Positions 18,815-26,344 of a stretch of 64,000 nt of DNA are shown here, one piece after another; positions within the stretch are counted from its first letter, which is position 1, and each line of letters starts with the position of its first letter. The notes beneath the pieces are model-generated. The model did not search any database. It had not been told where the DNA came from and saw only the letters and a program-made list of their open reading frames with translations. The translations under genes and the position numbers were made by a program. Source of the DNA: Thermoanaerobacter sp. (lineage in GTDB: Bacteria; Bacillota; Thermoanaerobacteria; Thermoanaerobacterales; Thermoanaerobacteraceae); assembly GCA_014896455.1 (NCBI GenBank), contig JADBKJ010000021.1, forward strand, positions 62,001 to 126,000. Reading direction: 5' to 3'.

Positions 18815-19198
18815 TTACTCCAGACTTATTTCTACATGTTCCCCATCTTCTTCATCATATACATCTATTATTTTCCCTGTTTCTCCTTTTTCTAGCGCCT
18901 CAAGAATTTCTTCTAAATTTATACCTGCATTTGTAACTTCAGAAGGAATAAATTTTCCTCCTATTTTCATTCCCAAGTTGACAAGACTATATGGTATTGC
19001 AAGATTCACCTTTAATCTATTGTTAACTATGTCATATACCTTTATCTTCATCCATTTGAATTTATTTTTTTGACTTGTTTTGGAACTTATTTCTTCTCCC
19101 CCATTACCATCAATAGCTTTCAATAGCTCAGCCGCTTCTTCAGCTGTTATTTTGCCCTCTTCTAACATCTTTAAAATTCTCATTTTTTCTTCTTCCAT
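18815..19198 (-). CDS. SHOCT-like domain protein (127 aa)
   Basis: The N-terminus EEKMRILKMLEEGKITAEEA followed by AELLKAIDG is a SHOCT-like helical module, the short motif also found at the start of the next gene and at the end of the DUF2089 gene. The rest (about residues 45-127) is a small alpha/beta domain with WMKIKVYD and KVNLAIPYSLV. No membrane segment is visible. It is the last gene of a three-gene operon after DUF4097 and DUF2089, 12 bases after the former. Such proteins are often found with membrane-stress regulators; the function here is unknown. Confidence 0.75.
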   Translation of the reverse strand: MEEEKMRILKMLEEGKITAEEAAELLKAIDGNGGEEISSKTSQKNKFKWMKIKVYDIVNNRLKVNLAIPYSLVNLGMKIGGKFIPSEVTNAGINLEEILEALEKGETGKIIDVYDEEDGEHVEISLE

Positions 19199-19210
19199 AA
19201 AAATACCCCC

Positions 19211-20311
19211 TCACTCTAAATGAACATTCCCATTGACAGTACGAGCTACTATATTTATTTTATTATAAGCCCTTTCATAGTCTTGGGTTTTCCCTTTAAG
19301 ATGAGTAGCTCCTCTTACCTCATAAAACATACTTGGCAATTTCACTTGACACTTGCCATTTACTGTGCTCAAATCAAAATAAACGCCAACCTTTCCATCA
19401 GCAATTTCCATTTCGATACTGCCATTAGTGGTACTTGCCTTTAGGGAAGAATTGCTTGAATTGACTTTAAAATCCTCTACAATAATTTTACCATTTATTG
19501 TGTTTAAATCTGCATTGTTGAAAGTACTGTCCTCTACAGCTATACTGCCATTAGAAGTGCGACAAACAACCCTTTCACAAGTAGCATCCTCCACCTCTAT
19601 CTTCGCATTTGTAGTGTGGTTCTCTATTTGAAAAAACTTTATCTCTTCTAAGTAAATGCTTCCATTGGTAGTGTAAGCCTGCAAACTTTCTCCTTCAATA
19701 CCTTTTACTAAAATTCTTCCATTTGTAGTAGAAAGTATTATATTTTTATATTTAACCTTAGGAAGATACATTTTAATACTCAAAGCCTTTATCTTTGGAG
19801 TCTTCTTTACTTCTAATATTCCATTTTGGCAATTGTATATAATTTCTTCTTCTCCATTTCTGGGAACTACATATTTCGTGATAATAGAAGCATACTCTTC
19901 TTCCCACGTTTCAATATAAATTTCTCCATTTCTCCCTTCTATTCTTATATTAGTATTTTCCGCTACACTATCGCATCGAAATTCTTTTTCAATTGTCTTT
20001 CCTAAGGATATTCCTAAAAAAGTATCCAGCAGCCGGTCAACTGTCCTCTCAAAAGTAGAAATTTCTCTTTCTTTCTCTCTTACTGTAGAGATTGCCTTAT
20101 CAATTTTCTTTTCTATTTTAAAAGGAATTTCTTCTAGCTTTGAAAAACTTTGCTCTCTTTTATTTGCCTTCTCTTTCTCTTCTACCTCCTCTAATTCTTT
20201 TTCATAAAAAAATTCTTCTCCCTCTATCGCTTCAAGCAATTGAGCCGCTTCCTCTGCTGTTATCTTACCCTCCTCTAGCATTTTTAAAATCAATTCTTTT
20301 TCTTCATTCAT
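19211..20311 (-). CDS. DUF4097 family beta-strand repeat protein with N-terminal SHOCT-like module
   Basis: This 366-aa protein begins with the LKMLEEGKITAEEAAQLLEA module, then a charged linker (about 30-95), then a DUF4097 domain. That domain consists of repeated strands with recurring phrases such as TTNGRILV, TTNGSIYL, TSNGSIAV, NTINGKIIV and TTNGSIEM, suggestive of a right-handed beta-helix or adhesin-like repeat. No signal peptide or membrane helix is seen. YvlB of Bacillus and LiaX-type proteins share this architecture and respond to envelope stress. Function here is inferred only from the family. Confidence 0.8.
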   Translation of the reverse strand: MNEEKELILKMLEEGKITAEEAAQLLEAIEGEEFFYEKELEEVEEKEKANKREQSFSKLEEIPFKIEKKIDKAISTVREKEREISTFERTVDRLLDTFLGISLGKTIEKEFRCDSVAENTNIRIEGRNGEIYIETWEEEYASIITKYVVPRNGEEEIIYNCQNGILEVKKTPKIKALSIKMYLPKVKYKNIILSTTNGRILVKGIEGESLQAYTTNGSIYLEEIKFFQIENHTTNAKIEVEDATCERVVCRTSNGSIAVEDSTFNNADLNTINGKIIVEDFKVNSSNSSLKASTTNGSIEMEIADGKVGVYFDLSTVNGKCQVKLPSMFYEVRGATHLKGKTQDYERAYNKINIVARTVNGNVHLE

Positions 20312-20333
20312 AGAGCTTGCCCCCTAATCCTTA

Positions 20334-20693
20334 CTATTCTTTTAAAAGTTTCAAAGCTTCTTGAACAGTTATTTCACCACTTTCTAACTTCTTCAGGACT
20401 TCTTTTTTGTCTACTGTAGGCCTTCTTTCAACTTCATATCCCAAAGCAGCAATCAAATTGTCCAATTTATTTCTAATTGTAGGATAAGATAAGCCTAATT
20501 CTTTTTCCATTTCCCTTATATTTCCCCTCGTCCGTATGAAAAGTTCCAAAAAATCTCTTTGCTCTTTTGACAAATAGCAAAATTTACAAAGTTCAAATTT
20601 ACCTTCAATTGCTGTTCCACATTGAGGACATTCCAGCCTTGTTACCACCATTTTTTCACTGCAAACTGGACATCTACCTATTACTTCATTCAT
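20334..20693 (-). CDS. DUF2089 domain protein: zinc ribbon plus HTH-like domain
   Basis: The 119-aa product starts with a zinc ribbon (CPVCSEKM and CPQCGTAIEG). A helix-turn-helix-like DUF2089 region follows, with EMEKELGLSYPTIRNKLDNL. The C-terminal SHOCT-type tail LKKLESGEITVQEALKLLKE is shared with both downstream genes. It is probably the DNA-binding regulator of this small operon. The ATG at 20693 has GAGGTG 6 bases upstream; the GTG at 20702 lies within that site. A consensus promoter precedes it at 20759-20787. Confidence 0.82.
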   Translation of the reverse strand: MNEVIGRCPVCSEKMVVTRLECPQCGTAIEGKFELCKFCYLSKEQRDFLELFIRTRGNIREMEKELGLSYPTIRNKLDNLIAALGYEVERRPTVDKKEVLKKLESGEITVQEALKLLKE

Positions 20694-20758
20694 TAATATC
20701 ACCTCTTAAAAGGCAAGTTTATTATAAAAAGCCTGCTCACATTCGTCATCTTGTTTTT

Positions 20759-20787
20759 ATTATAGCATTTATTTTTGAAAATGTCAA
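20759..20787 (-). promoter_or_regulatory. Sigma-A-type promoter of the DUF2089 operon
   Basis: On the minus strand TTGACA (20782-20787) and TATAAT (20759-20764) are separated by 17 bp: a perfect consensus, about 66 bp upstream of the DUF2089 start. Confidence 0.85.
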
Positions 20788-20869
20788 TAAAGATTTTAAA
20801 TTATTTTAAGGTTATTCTTTAAAATTAATTTTTAAGAATTAAAAATAAGCCAAGCATAGCTGCTTGGCT

Positions 20870-21135
20870 CAGTTTGTGGGCACCTAGGAGTTAAAAAATA
20901 TTCGGGAGATATTTTGCATCGTCGCTCCGATGTTCCAAAGCGACAAAACTAAAGCTCGACCTTCGGGCTCCGGCAGAGGTACCGGGCACAATCCGGCCTC
21001 TTGCCTCAGGTGCCCGCCTTCGCCATCCATGGCTACGGCCTGCCTCCACCCTCAGTTAACACCAGTTTGATACCGCTTTTGTAACAAATTGCCTGGTGCA
21101 AAAATCGCCAGCTACAGAAATTTGTCTACAGTCTC
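20870..21135 (+). mobile_element. Terminator-associated mini-element, copy B (266 bp, diverged)
   Basis: This is the same element family as at 14069. The left end CAGTTTGT is kept but then diverges (GGGCACCTAGGAG instead of TGACAAAG). The inner core reads GGGAGATATTTTGCA, and the right arm is degraded (GGTGCAAAAATCGCC). The GC-rich middle is well conserved. It is flanked by 22-bp direct repeats, 20848-20869 and 21136-21157, differing at one position; each forms the hairpin AGCCAAGC...GCTTGGCT. The right copy overlaps the end of thiI, and the last element bases supply part of the thiI stop codon. The divergence suggests an older insertion than copies D and E. Confidence 0.87.
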
Positions 21136-22294
21136 AGCCAAGCGTAGCTGCTTGGCTTAAACTTCTTATCTTCTTTAAATCATCAATATATTTTTGATAC
21201 TCCATTTTTTGTTCTGCTTCTATTACTTTGTCTAACTTAGGCTTTGTAGTAGGATGCTTTGGCACAAAAATAGTGCAGCAGTCTTCATACGGTCTTATAG
21301 AGATTTCAAAAGTGCCAATCTTTTGAGCTAAATCTATAATCTCTGTCTTATCCATTCCAATGAGAGGCCTAAATATTGGCATGGACACAGAAGCATTGGT
21401 TACATATAAACTTTCAATCGTTTGACTTGCAACTTGTCCTAAACTTTCCCCAGTGATTAGAGCCATAGAACCATTCTTTTGAGCAATTTTTTCTGCTATC
21501 TTCATCATCATCCTTCTCATGATTATAGTAGTAAATCTTGGTGGACACTTTTCATAAATTTCTAATTGCAAATCAGTAAAATGCACTACATGTAATTTTA
21601 TTTTTTGGCCATACTGAGAAAGGACTTCGCACAAATCTACAACCTTGTCTTTAGCTCTTTCAGAGGTATAAGGAGGACTGTGAAAATAAACCGCTTCTAT
21701 TTCTACGCCTCTTTTCATCATCATCCAAGCAGCTACAGGGCTGTCAATCCCTCCTGACAAAAGTACAGTTGCTTTACCGTTTGTCCCAAGAGGAAGGCCT
21801 CCTATTCCCTCAATCACTCCCGCGTATACAAAAGCCATTTCTCTTATCTCTACATTTAAAAGCACATCAGGATTATGGACATCTACTTTTGAGTTTTTGA
21901 TATTTTTCAATACTGCTGCTCCTACTCTGCGGCTGACCTCCATGCTGTTATAAGGAAAAGACTTATTTGGCCTTTTAGTCTCTACTTTAAAAGTCTTTCC
22001 TTCGTGTCCTTTCATAAGTTCTACTGCAGCTTTAAATATTTCCTCCAAGTTTAAATTGGTTCTTTTAGCTTTTGTTATTCCTACAATACCAAAGACTTTT
22101 TTTAATCTTTCTATTACCTCTTCAATATCTCCATCACATTCTACATAAATTCTGCCATGAGTTTTTTCAACTTTAACTTCCTTAAAGTCAGAAAGAGCAT
22201 GTTTTATATTTTTTATCAATTTATTTTCAAAAAAAGACCTATTATCTCCTTTTAAAGCTAATTCTCCATATTTAATCAATAATATGTCTTGCAT
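21134..22294 (-). CDS. thiI: tRNA 4-thiouridine synthetase ThiI
   Basis: ThiI activates U8 of tRNA by adenylation and inserts sulfur; it also serves thiazole synthesis in some bacteria. The 386-aa protein has an N-terminal ferredoxin-like/THUMP region (about 1-165) and a PP-loop ATPase with TVLLSGGIDSPVAAWMMMKR. The rhodanese domain of the E. coli enzyme is absent, as usual in Firmicutes, where the adjacent cysteine desulfurase hands over sulfur directly. The C-terminal residues LSQAATLG are encoded by the terminator hairpin duplicated by mini-element B, and the TGA stop spans the element junction. Start: ATG with GGAGGT. Confidence 0.94.
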   Translation of the reverse strand: MQDILLIKYGELALKGDNRSFFENKLIKNIKHALSDFKEVKVEKTHGRIYVECDGDIEEVIERLKKVFGIVGITKAKRTNLNLEEIFKAAVELMKGHEGKTFKVETKRPNKSFPYNSMEVSRRVGAAVLKNIKNSKVDVHNPDVLLNVEIREMAFVYAGVIEGIGGLPLGTNGKATVLLSGGIDSPVAAWMMMKRGVEIEAVYFHSPPYTSERAKDKVVDLCEVLSQYGQKIKLHVVHFTDLQLEIYEKCPPRFTTIIMRRMMMKIAEKIAQKNGSMALITGESLGQVASQTIESLYVTNASVSMPIFRPLIGMDKTEIIDLAQKIGTFEISIRPYEDCCTIFVPKHPTTKPKLDKVIEAEQKMEYQKYIDDLKKIRSLSQAATLG

Positions 22295-22297
22295 ATT

Positions 22298-23449
22298 TTA
22301 CCTCCGTTTATACTTTCTTAAAAAATTCACTTTTTCTTTTAACACCGATATAGTATAGTCAATTTCTTCTTCTGTATTAAAAATCCCAATGGAAAATCTT
22401 ATAGCACTTTCAATAAGGTCCTCTTTAAGACCTATCGCTTTTAAAACATGACTTTGTCCTTTCTTTTTGGAAGAACAAGCCGATCCCGTAGAAACATATA
22501 TGCCCTTTTCTTCAAGAGCGTGTAAAAGCACCTCTCCCCTCACACCGGCAAAAGAAATATTGAGTATATGTGGTGCTCCCTCTTCAACACTTGGTCCGTT
22601 TAAATGAACATCTTTTATTTCAGAAACTATGCCTTGATAAAGTTGCTTCTTTAAGGTCATTAATTTGCTTACATTACCGTGGAAATTTTCTTTGGCTAAT
22701 TTGCTAGCCACACCAAATCCCACAATTCCTGGCATATTTTCTGTCCCAGACCTTAAATTTTTTTCTTGTCCCCCTCCAAAAATTATTGGCCTAATCTTTA
22801 CTGATTTATCAATATATAAGGCTCCTACACCTTTAGGGCCGTGTATTTTATGACTGCTTAAAGAAATCATATCTAAATTTTGCTTTTTTACATCTATATT
22901 TATTTTTCCCACTGCCTGTATAGCATCAACATGAAAAATTATACCTCTTTCCTTTGCTATTTCACCTATTTCCTCTATTGGCTCAATCGTACCTATTTCA
23001 TTGTTAACAGCCATAATTGAAATGAGAATCGTTTTGTCAGTTATAGCTCTTTTTAAGTCTTTTACATCTACTTTTCCTGTTTTATCCACAGCTAAATAGA
23101 TTACTTCAAAGCCATTTTCCTCTAAATATTTTAGCACATTAAGTACAGAGGGATGTTCAATAGCGGAAGAAATTATATGATTACCCTTTTTTCTCAAACT
23201 CTCCGCTACTCCAATTAAAGCAAGATTGTTTGATTCTGTACCACCAGAAGTAAAAACAATCCCATCAATATCTCCGTTAATTAGTTTAGCAACATTTTCT
23301 CTTGCTTCCTTCATCAATTTTTCAGCCTGATACCCTTTCAGATGTAACGAAGAAGGATTGCCATATTCATTTTCTAAAACCTCTACCATTTTCTCTATAA
23401 CTTCTTTCCTAACTCGTGTAGTAGCACTGTTGTCAAGGTATACTTCCAT
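22298..23449 (-). CDS. Cysteine desulfurase (NifS/IscS family)
   Basis: This PLP enzyme releases sulfur from cysteine; by context it probably supplies ThiI, 3 bases downstream. The 383-aa product has the N-terminal YLDNSATTRV, the HVDAIQAVGKI region, the PLP lysine in SLSSHKIHGPKGVGALY, and the active-site cysteine loop STGSACSSKKKGQSHVL. I chose the ATG at 23449 (MEVYLDNSATT) because the family starts with this motif; ATGs at 23458 and 23455 are alternatives. It follows the CsoR-like repressor gene by 18 bases. Confidence 0.93.
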   Translation of the reverse strand: MEVYLDNSATTRVRKEVIEKMVEVLENEYGNPSSLHLKGYQAEKLMKEARENVAKLINGDIDGIVFTSGGTESNNLALIGVAESLRKKGNHIISSAIEHPSVLNVLKYLEENGFEVIYLAVDKTGKVDVKDLKRAITDKTILISIMAVNNEIGTIEPIEEIGEIAKERGIIFHVDAIQAVGKINIDVKKQNLDMISLSSHKIHGPKGVGALYIDKSVKIRPIIFGGGQEKNLRSGTENMPGIVGFGVASKLAKENFHGNVSKLMTLKKQLYQGIVSEIKDVHLNGPSVEEGAPHILNISFAGVRGEVLLHALEEKGIYVSTGSACSSKKKGQSHVLKAIGLKEDLIESAIRFSIGIFNTEEEIDYTISVLKEKVNFLRKYKRR

Positions 23450-23467
23450 AGACATCATCCCTTTTAT

Positions 23468-23734
23468 CTATTTTGCAAACTTGATTAACAAATTAATAAT
23501 TCGCTGTACTTCTTCATAGGTAACCTTTCCATCTTCACTTGCTAATATACATTCATTAGCATGCTCTTGTATTATAGACATGCCCACTTTTTCTAAAGAA
23601 GCTTTTACAGCTGCTATCTGCAATAAAATTTCCTCACAACTTTTTGACTCTTCTACCATTTTTTCTATCCCTGCTATGTGCCCTTTTATCGTCTTTAATC
23701 TCATCAAAATATCATTTCTCAAATTATCGCCCAT
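23468..23734 (-). CDS. CsoR/FrmR family metal- or thiol-sensing repressor
   Basis: This 88-aa all-helical repressor contains the conserved start RLKTIKGHIAGIEKMVEE, a cysteine in ESKSCEEIL, and the H-x3-C pair in IIQEHANEC. The Cys, His, Cys arrangement matches copper-sensing CsoR, while the absence of an adjacent copper exporter leaves the ligand open; sulfur- and aldehyde-responsive members exist. Being first in an operon with a cysteine desulfurase and thiI, it might link sulfur metabolism to metal or persulfide stress. That is inference. Confidence 0.85.
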   Translation of the reverse strand: MGDNLRNDILMRLKTIKGHIAGIEKMVEESKSCEEILLQIAAVKASLEKVGMSIIQEHANECILASEDGKVTYEEVQRIINLLIKFAK

Positions 23735-23775
23735 TTACAACACACCCTTTACAAATTTAATTCCTTATATATTAA

Positions 23776-23797
23776 CTTTGCCACAAAATTTGCAAAG
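23776..23797 (-). promoter_or_regulatory. Inverted repeat upstream of the CsoR-like gene
   Basis: CTTTGC-N10-GCAAAG lies 42 bp upstream of the repressor gene, in the only space available for its promoter. It could be an autoregulatory operator. It is not the GC-rich type known for copper CsoR, so the assignment is tentative. Confidence 0.4.
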
Positions 23798-23814
23798 AGT
23801 CAATTCCTATGCAT

Positions 23815-24556
23815 TTTTCATCATTTATTTGTTTTAATAATTCTTGTAAATCTGACTATATTTTTGTTTATTGTAATTTCAACATTTTTCTGCTTAGTTC
23901 TTCTTCTAATCTTGTTTTTCCTTTGCATTCTTAATAGTTTCCAGTTTTTATTAGGATGTTTAAATACTCTGAACTTCTTTTATATAAAAAGTGATAAGAA
24001 TCTTTTCTCCGTTTTCCTGGTTAATTTATTTGTAAAGAAGGTACTTCTCCATATGGTTTATAAATAAATAATTGCTTTGAAATTTGTCTATTGGGCTTTT
24101 AACTTAAAAAAAGTTGTATTCAGAAAAAAGAAGGAGGAATTTTAAAGGCTTGCACCAACTATTTCCTCCGTCAGAGGACATGGTGGCAAAAGCTATCGTT
24201 TTGAAGGTAAGAGATACCATAAAAGTATTTTCTAAAAGGGAGATATATAACAAATTTTAATATTTTTGTAGAATAAGCCAAAGTTATGGGGCTACCCCAA
24301 CTGCCTTTTGGCCAGCTTCCAGCAGTTTTCTTTCTATATTTTATTTCTTGAATTATATCTTCTTCTGCTAAGTATGTACATTTTTTGAGAATCTACGGTT
24401 GTGTAGGATAAGAATATTTCTTCTACTTCTGAAATTAGAAATTTTGGCGACCAGTTATCTTTACGGCGTAGTAGATAATAAAGTTGGTTTTTATTTTTCT
24501 TTTGTAACATAGAATTAAATGAATATTTTCCTCTTCATCTAATGAATAAGTCATAT
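23815..24556 (-). pseudogene. Decayed partial copy of the gene at 33670-35058
   Basis: Read on the minus strand, this 740-bp stretch matches about 34108-34873 on the plus strand, codons about 147-401 of the intact propeller-like/coiled-coil gene. Long blocks are nearly identical, for example minus-strand CCACCATGTCCTCTGACGG, GCCCAATAGACAAATTTC and CTGGCCAAAAGGCAGTTG. Scattered 1-4 base deletions and insertions break the frame many times. Both termini of the gene are missing. The end matching the parent's upstream part joins directly to a truncated mini-element end at 24557; the other end abuts the promoter region of the CsoR-like gene. It explains a stretch that otherwise looks like long intergenic DNA. 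Confidence 0.93.
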
Positions 24557-24643
24557 AATATCTCCTTTGAATATTTTTTAACTTTTTCAACAAACTGAGA
24601 CCTCATCAAAGCGAGGTCTCAGACTGTTGACAAAGTTAAAAAA
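24557..24643. mobile_element. Mini-element remnant, locus C: two truncated ends around one hairpin
   Basis: Bases 24557-24597 are the outer 41 bp of the element in reverse orientation, ending CAACAAACTG. Then comes a 22-bp hairpin (24598-24619, AGACCTC...GAGGTCT). Then 24620-24643 begin CAGACTGTTGACAAAGTT, the outer 24 bp of a second end in the opposite orientation. The outward ends thus flank a single hairpin, the reverse of the intact copies, where two hairpins flank one element. The left fragment is cut where the pseudogene begins. Confidence 0.8.
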
Positions 24644-24668
24644 CCTCAGGAAAATCCTTGGGCTTAGT
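24637..24668 (-). terminator. Terminator of the ferritin-like gene
   Basis: On the minus strand CCCAAGG-ATTTT-CCTGAGG is followed by TTTTTT. It lies 49 bases beyond the ferritin-like stop, and the T-run merges with the remnant element end. Confidence 0.65.
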
Positions 24669-24716
24669 TTTATTTTTATTATATACTATAAGGCCCATTA
24701 AAAGGTTAAAATTATG

Positions 24717-25016
24717 CTATACCATTTCTTCTACTTCTTTTGCCCCTTCTTCGTAAAATTTTTCCTCATCAGGAGCTAGTTCTTTCAAAAGCCTCAAAAA
24801 CTCTCCCGCATGCACTTTTTCCTCATCTGCTATGTCCATTAAAACTGCTTTTGCTAATTCATTATCAGTAGCTTCTGCCAACTGAGTATAAAGTTGAATT
24901 GCTTCATACTCTGCCGCCACCATAAAGCGTATAGCTCGTACCAACTCTTCATGGGTGACCTTTCTTTTTTCAGTGAGTCCAGAAAAAGGAGTTCCAAACT
25001 CAGGCATAACTAACAT
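24717..25016 (-). CDS. Ferritin-like/rubrerythrin-type protein (encapsulated-ferritin-like family)
   Basis: This 99-aa two-helix ferritin-like protein has EYEAIQLYTQLAEATDN and ADEEKVHAGEFLRLLKELAPDE, with the ExxH iron ligands on the second helix. The N-terminal PEFGTPFSGL is typical of the short encapsulated-ferritin-like group, which assemble as multimers to complete a four-helix iron site. No encapsulin shell gene is next to it. It is probably an iron-handling or oxygen-protection protein. A start at the ATG at 25007 (MPEFGTPFSG) is equally likely; both follow an AGGAGAGGGG site. Confidence 0.75.
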   Translation of the reverse strand: MLVMPEFGTPFSGLTEKRKVTHEELVRAIRFMVAAEYEAIQLYTQLAEATDNELAKAVLMDIADEEKVHAGEFLRLLKELAPDEEKFYEEGAKEVEEMV

Positions 25017-25121
25017 CCCCTCTCCTTATGTATTGATTTTATTATATCATAAATTCATGTAATATCAAAAAATTTCAAAAAGTCGAATCAACTCAACGTA
25101 TTTGTTATTTATTTCAGTATC

Positions 25122-25180
25122 AAATAAAACAAGCCAATGTGAAAATATAACTTTATTTTCAACATCAGCTTGCTTTATTT
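25122..25180 (-). terminator. Terminator of the aco operon
   Basis: A long stem (AAGC...ATGTTGAAAATA paired with TATTTTCACATTGGCTT) lies just after acoC and is followed on the minus strand by TTTTATTT. Confidence 0.75.
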
Positions 25181-25191
25181 AAAATTTTAAT

Positions 25192-26340
25192 TTAAATAAG
25201 TAAAGATAGTGGATTCTCTAATGTTTTCTTTAAGTCAAGCAAAAATTTAGCAGCGGTAGCCCCATCTATTAATCGATGGTCAAAAGAAAGGCTAAGTTTC
25301 ATAATATGCCTTATAACAATATTGTCGTCTAGAACAACTGGTTCTTTATATATTTTGTTGACACCCAATATAGCACTTTCGGGCGGATTTATAATAGGCG
25401 TGAAACTATCTATTTCATACATTCCAAGGTTAGTGATAGTAAATGTACTTCCGATTATTTCGTCTGGAGTAAGCTTATTATTTCTCGCTCTTTCACTTAA
25501 TTCTTTTATATTTTTTGACAATTCTAATAGACTCTTTTTGTCCGCCTCTTTCACTACAGGAACTATTAAACCATTATCTAAAGCCACTGCAATTCCGAGA
25601 TTTATACTGCTATTTTTAATTATATATTCTCCTTCTATAGACCAGTTAACTACAGGATTTTTCTTTATAGCTATTACACATGCTTTTGCAATTAAATCGG
25701 TATAAGTAAATTTATTATCGCTAATATGATTTAAATTTTCTCTTAAGTTAACCAGTTCTGTGACATCCACTTTAATATCTTCTGTAACATGAGGAATTTC
25801 TGACCAGCTTTTTTTCATCCTTTGACTTATGGTTTTGCGAATATTGTCCATTGGCATTCTTTCAACTTTTTCCAATGCTTGTCCTTCTATTACTGCTACT
25901 TCTTTTTTTGGTCCCTCTTCTTCTGCTTTTACTTTTTGCTCAGAAATAAACTTTTTTACGTCTTCTTCAGTAATCCTTCCACCTGGTCCTGTTCCAGTTA
26001 TTAAAGAAAGGTCTATGTTATTCTCCTTCGCCAACCTTTTTGCTACTGGAGTAGCTTTTATAAACTTTTCCTCACTTTTTCCTACTTCTTCTAACTTTTC
26101 CCCTTCAGCTGTAATTATTCCAATAGGAGTAGCTACTGGTACAATTTCTCCTTCATTTACTAAGATCTTCGCCAAAATTCCATCCGCTGGAGATTCTACA
26201 ACATTGGTAATCTTATCTGTAGAAACCTCGACAATCTCTTCTCCTTTTTTTACAATATCACCAACTTTTTTAAGCCATCTATCTACTCTGCCTTCTTTCA
26301 TTGTAAGTCCCAATTTAGGCATCACTACATTTACCGGCAT
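25192..26340 (-). CDS. acoC: Dihydrolipoamide acyltransferase E2 (acetoin dehydrogenase complex type)
   Basis: E2 forms the core of a 2-oxoacid/acetoin dehydrogenase complex and passes acyl groups from lipoyl-lysine to CoA. The 382-aa product has one lipoyl domain (residues 1-75, lipoyl Lys in EVSTDKITNVV), an E3/E1-binding domain (about 112-148, ATPVAKRLAKENNIDL, GRITEEDVKKF) and the catalytic domain with the active-site motif SFDHRLIDGATAAKFL. It is the last gene of the operon before a strong terminator and is intact, although its E1-alpha and E3 partners are damaged. Confidence 0.92.
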   Translation of the reverse strand: MPVNVVMPKLGLTMKEGRVDRWLKKVGDIVKKGEEIVEVSTDKITNVVESPADGILAKILVNEGEIVPVATPIGIITAEGEKLEEVGKSEEKFIKATPVAKRLAKENNIDLSLITGTGPGGRITEEDVKKFISEQKVKAEEEGPKKEVAVIEGQALEKVERMPMDNIRKTISQRMKKSWSEIPHVTEDIKVDVTELVNLRENLNHISDNKFTYTDLIAKACVIAIKKNPVVNWSIEGEYIIKNSSINLGIAVALDNGLIVPVVKEADKKSLLELSKNIKELSERARNNKLTPDEIIGSTFTITNLGMYEIDSFTPIINPPESAILGVNKIYKEPVVLDDNIVIRHIMKLSLSFDHRLIDGATAAKFLLDLKKTLENPLSLLI

Positions 26341-26344
26341 AAAA

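Noticed and set aside
24000-24550. Novel intergenic RNA between csoR and the ferritin-like gene
   Set aside because: Reverse-complement comparison shows that it is a degraded copy of the 33.7-kb gene.
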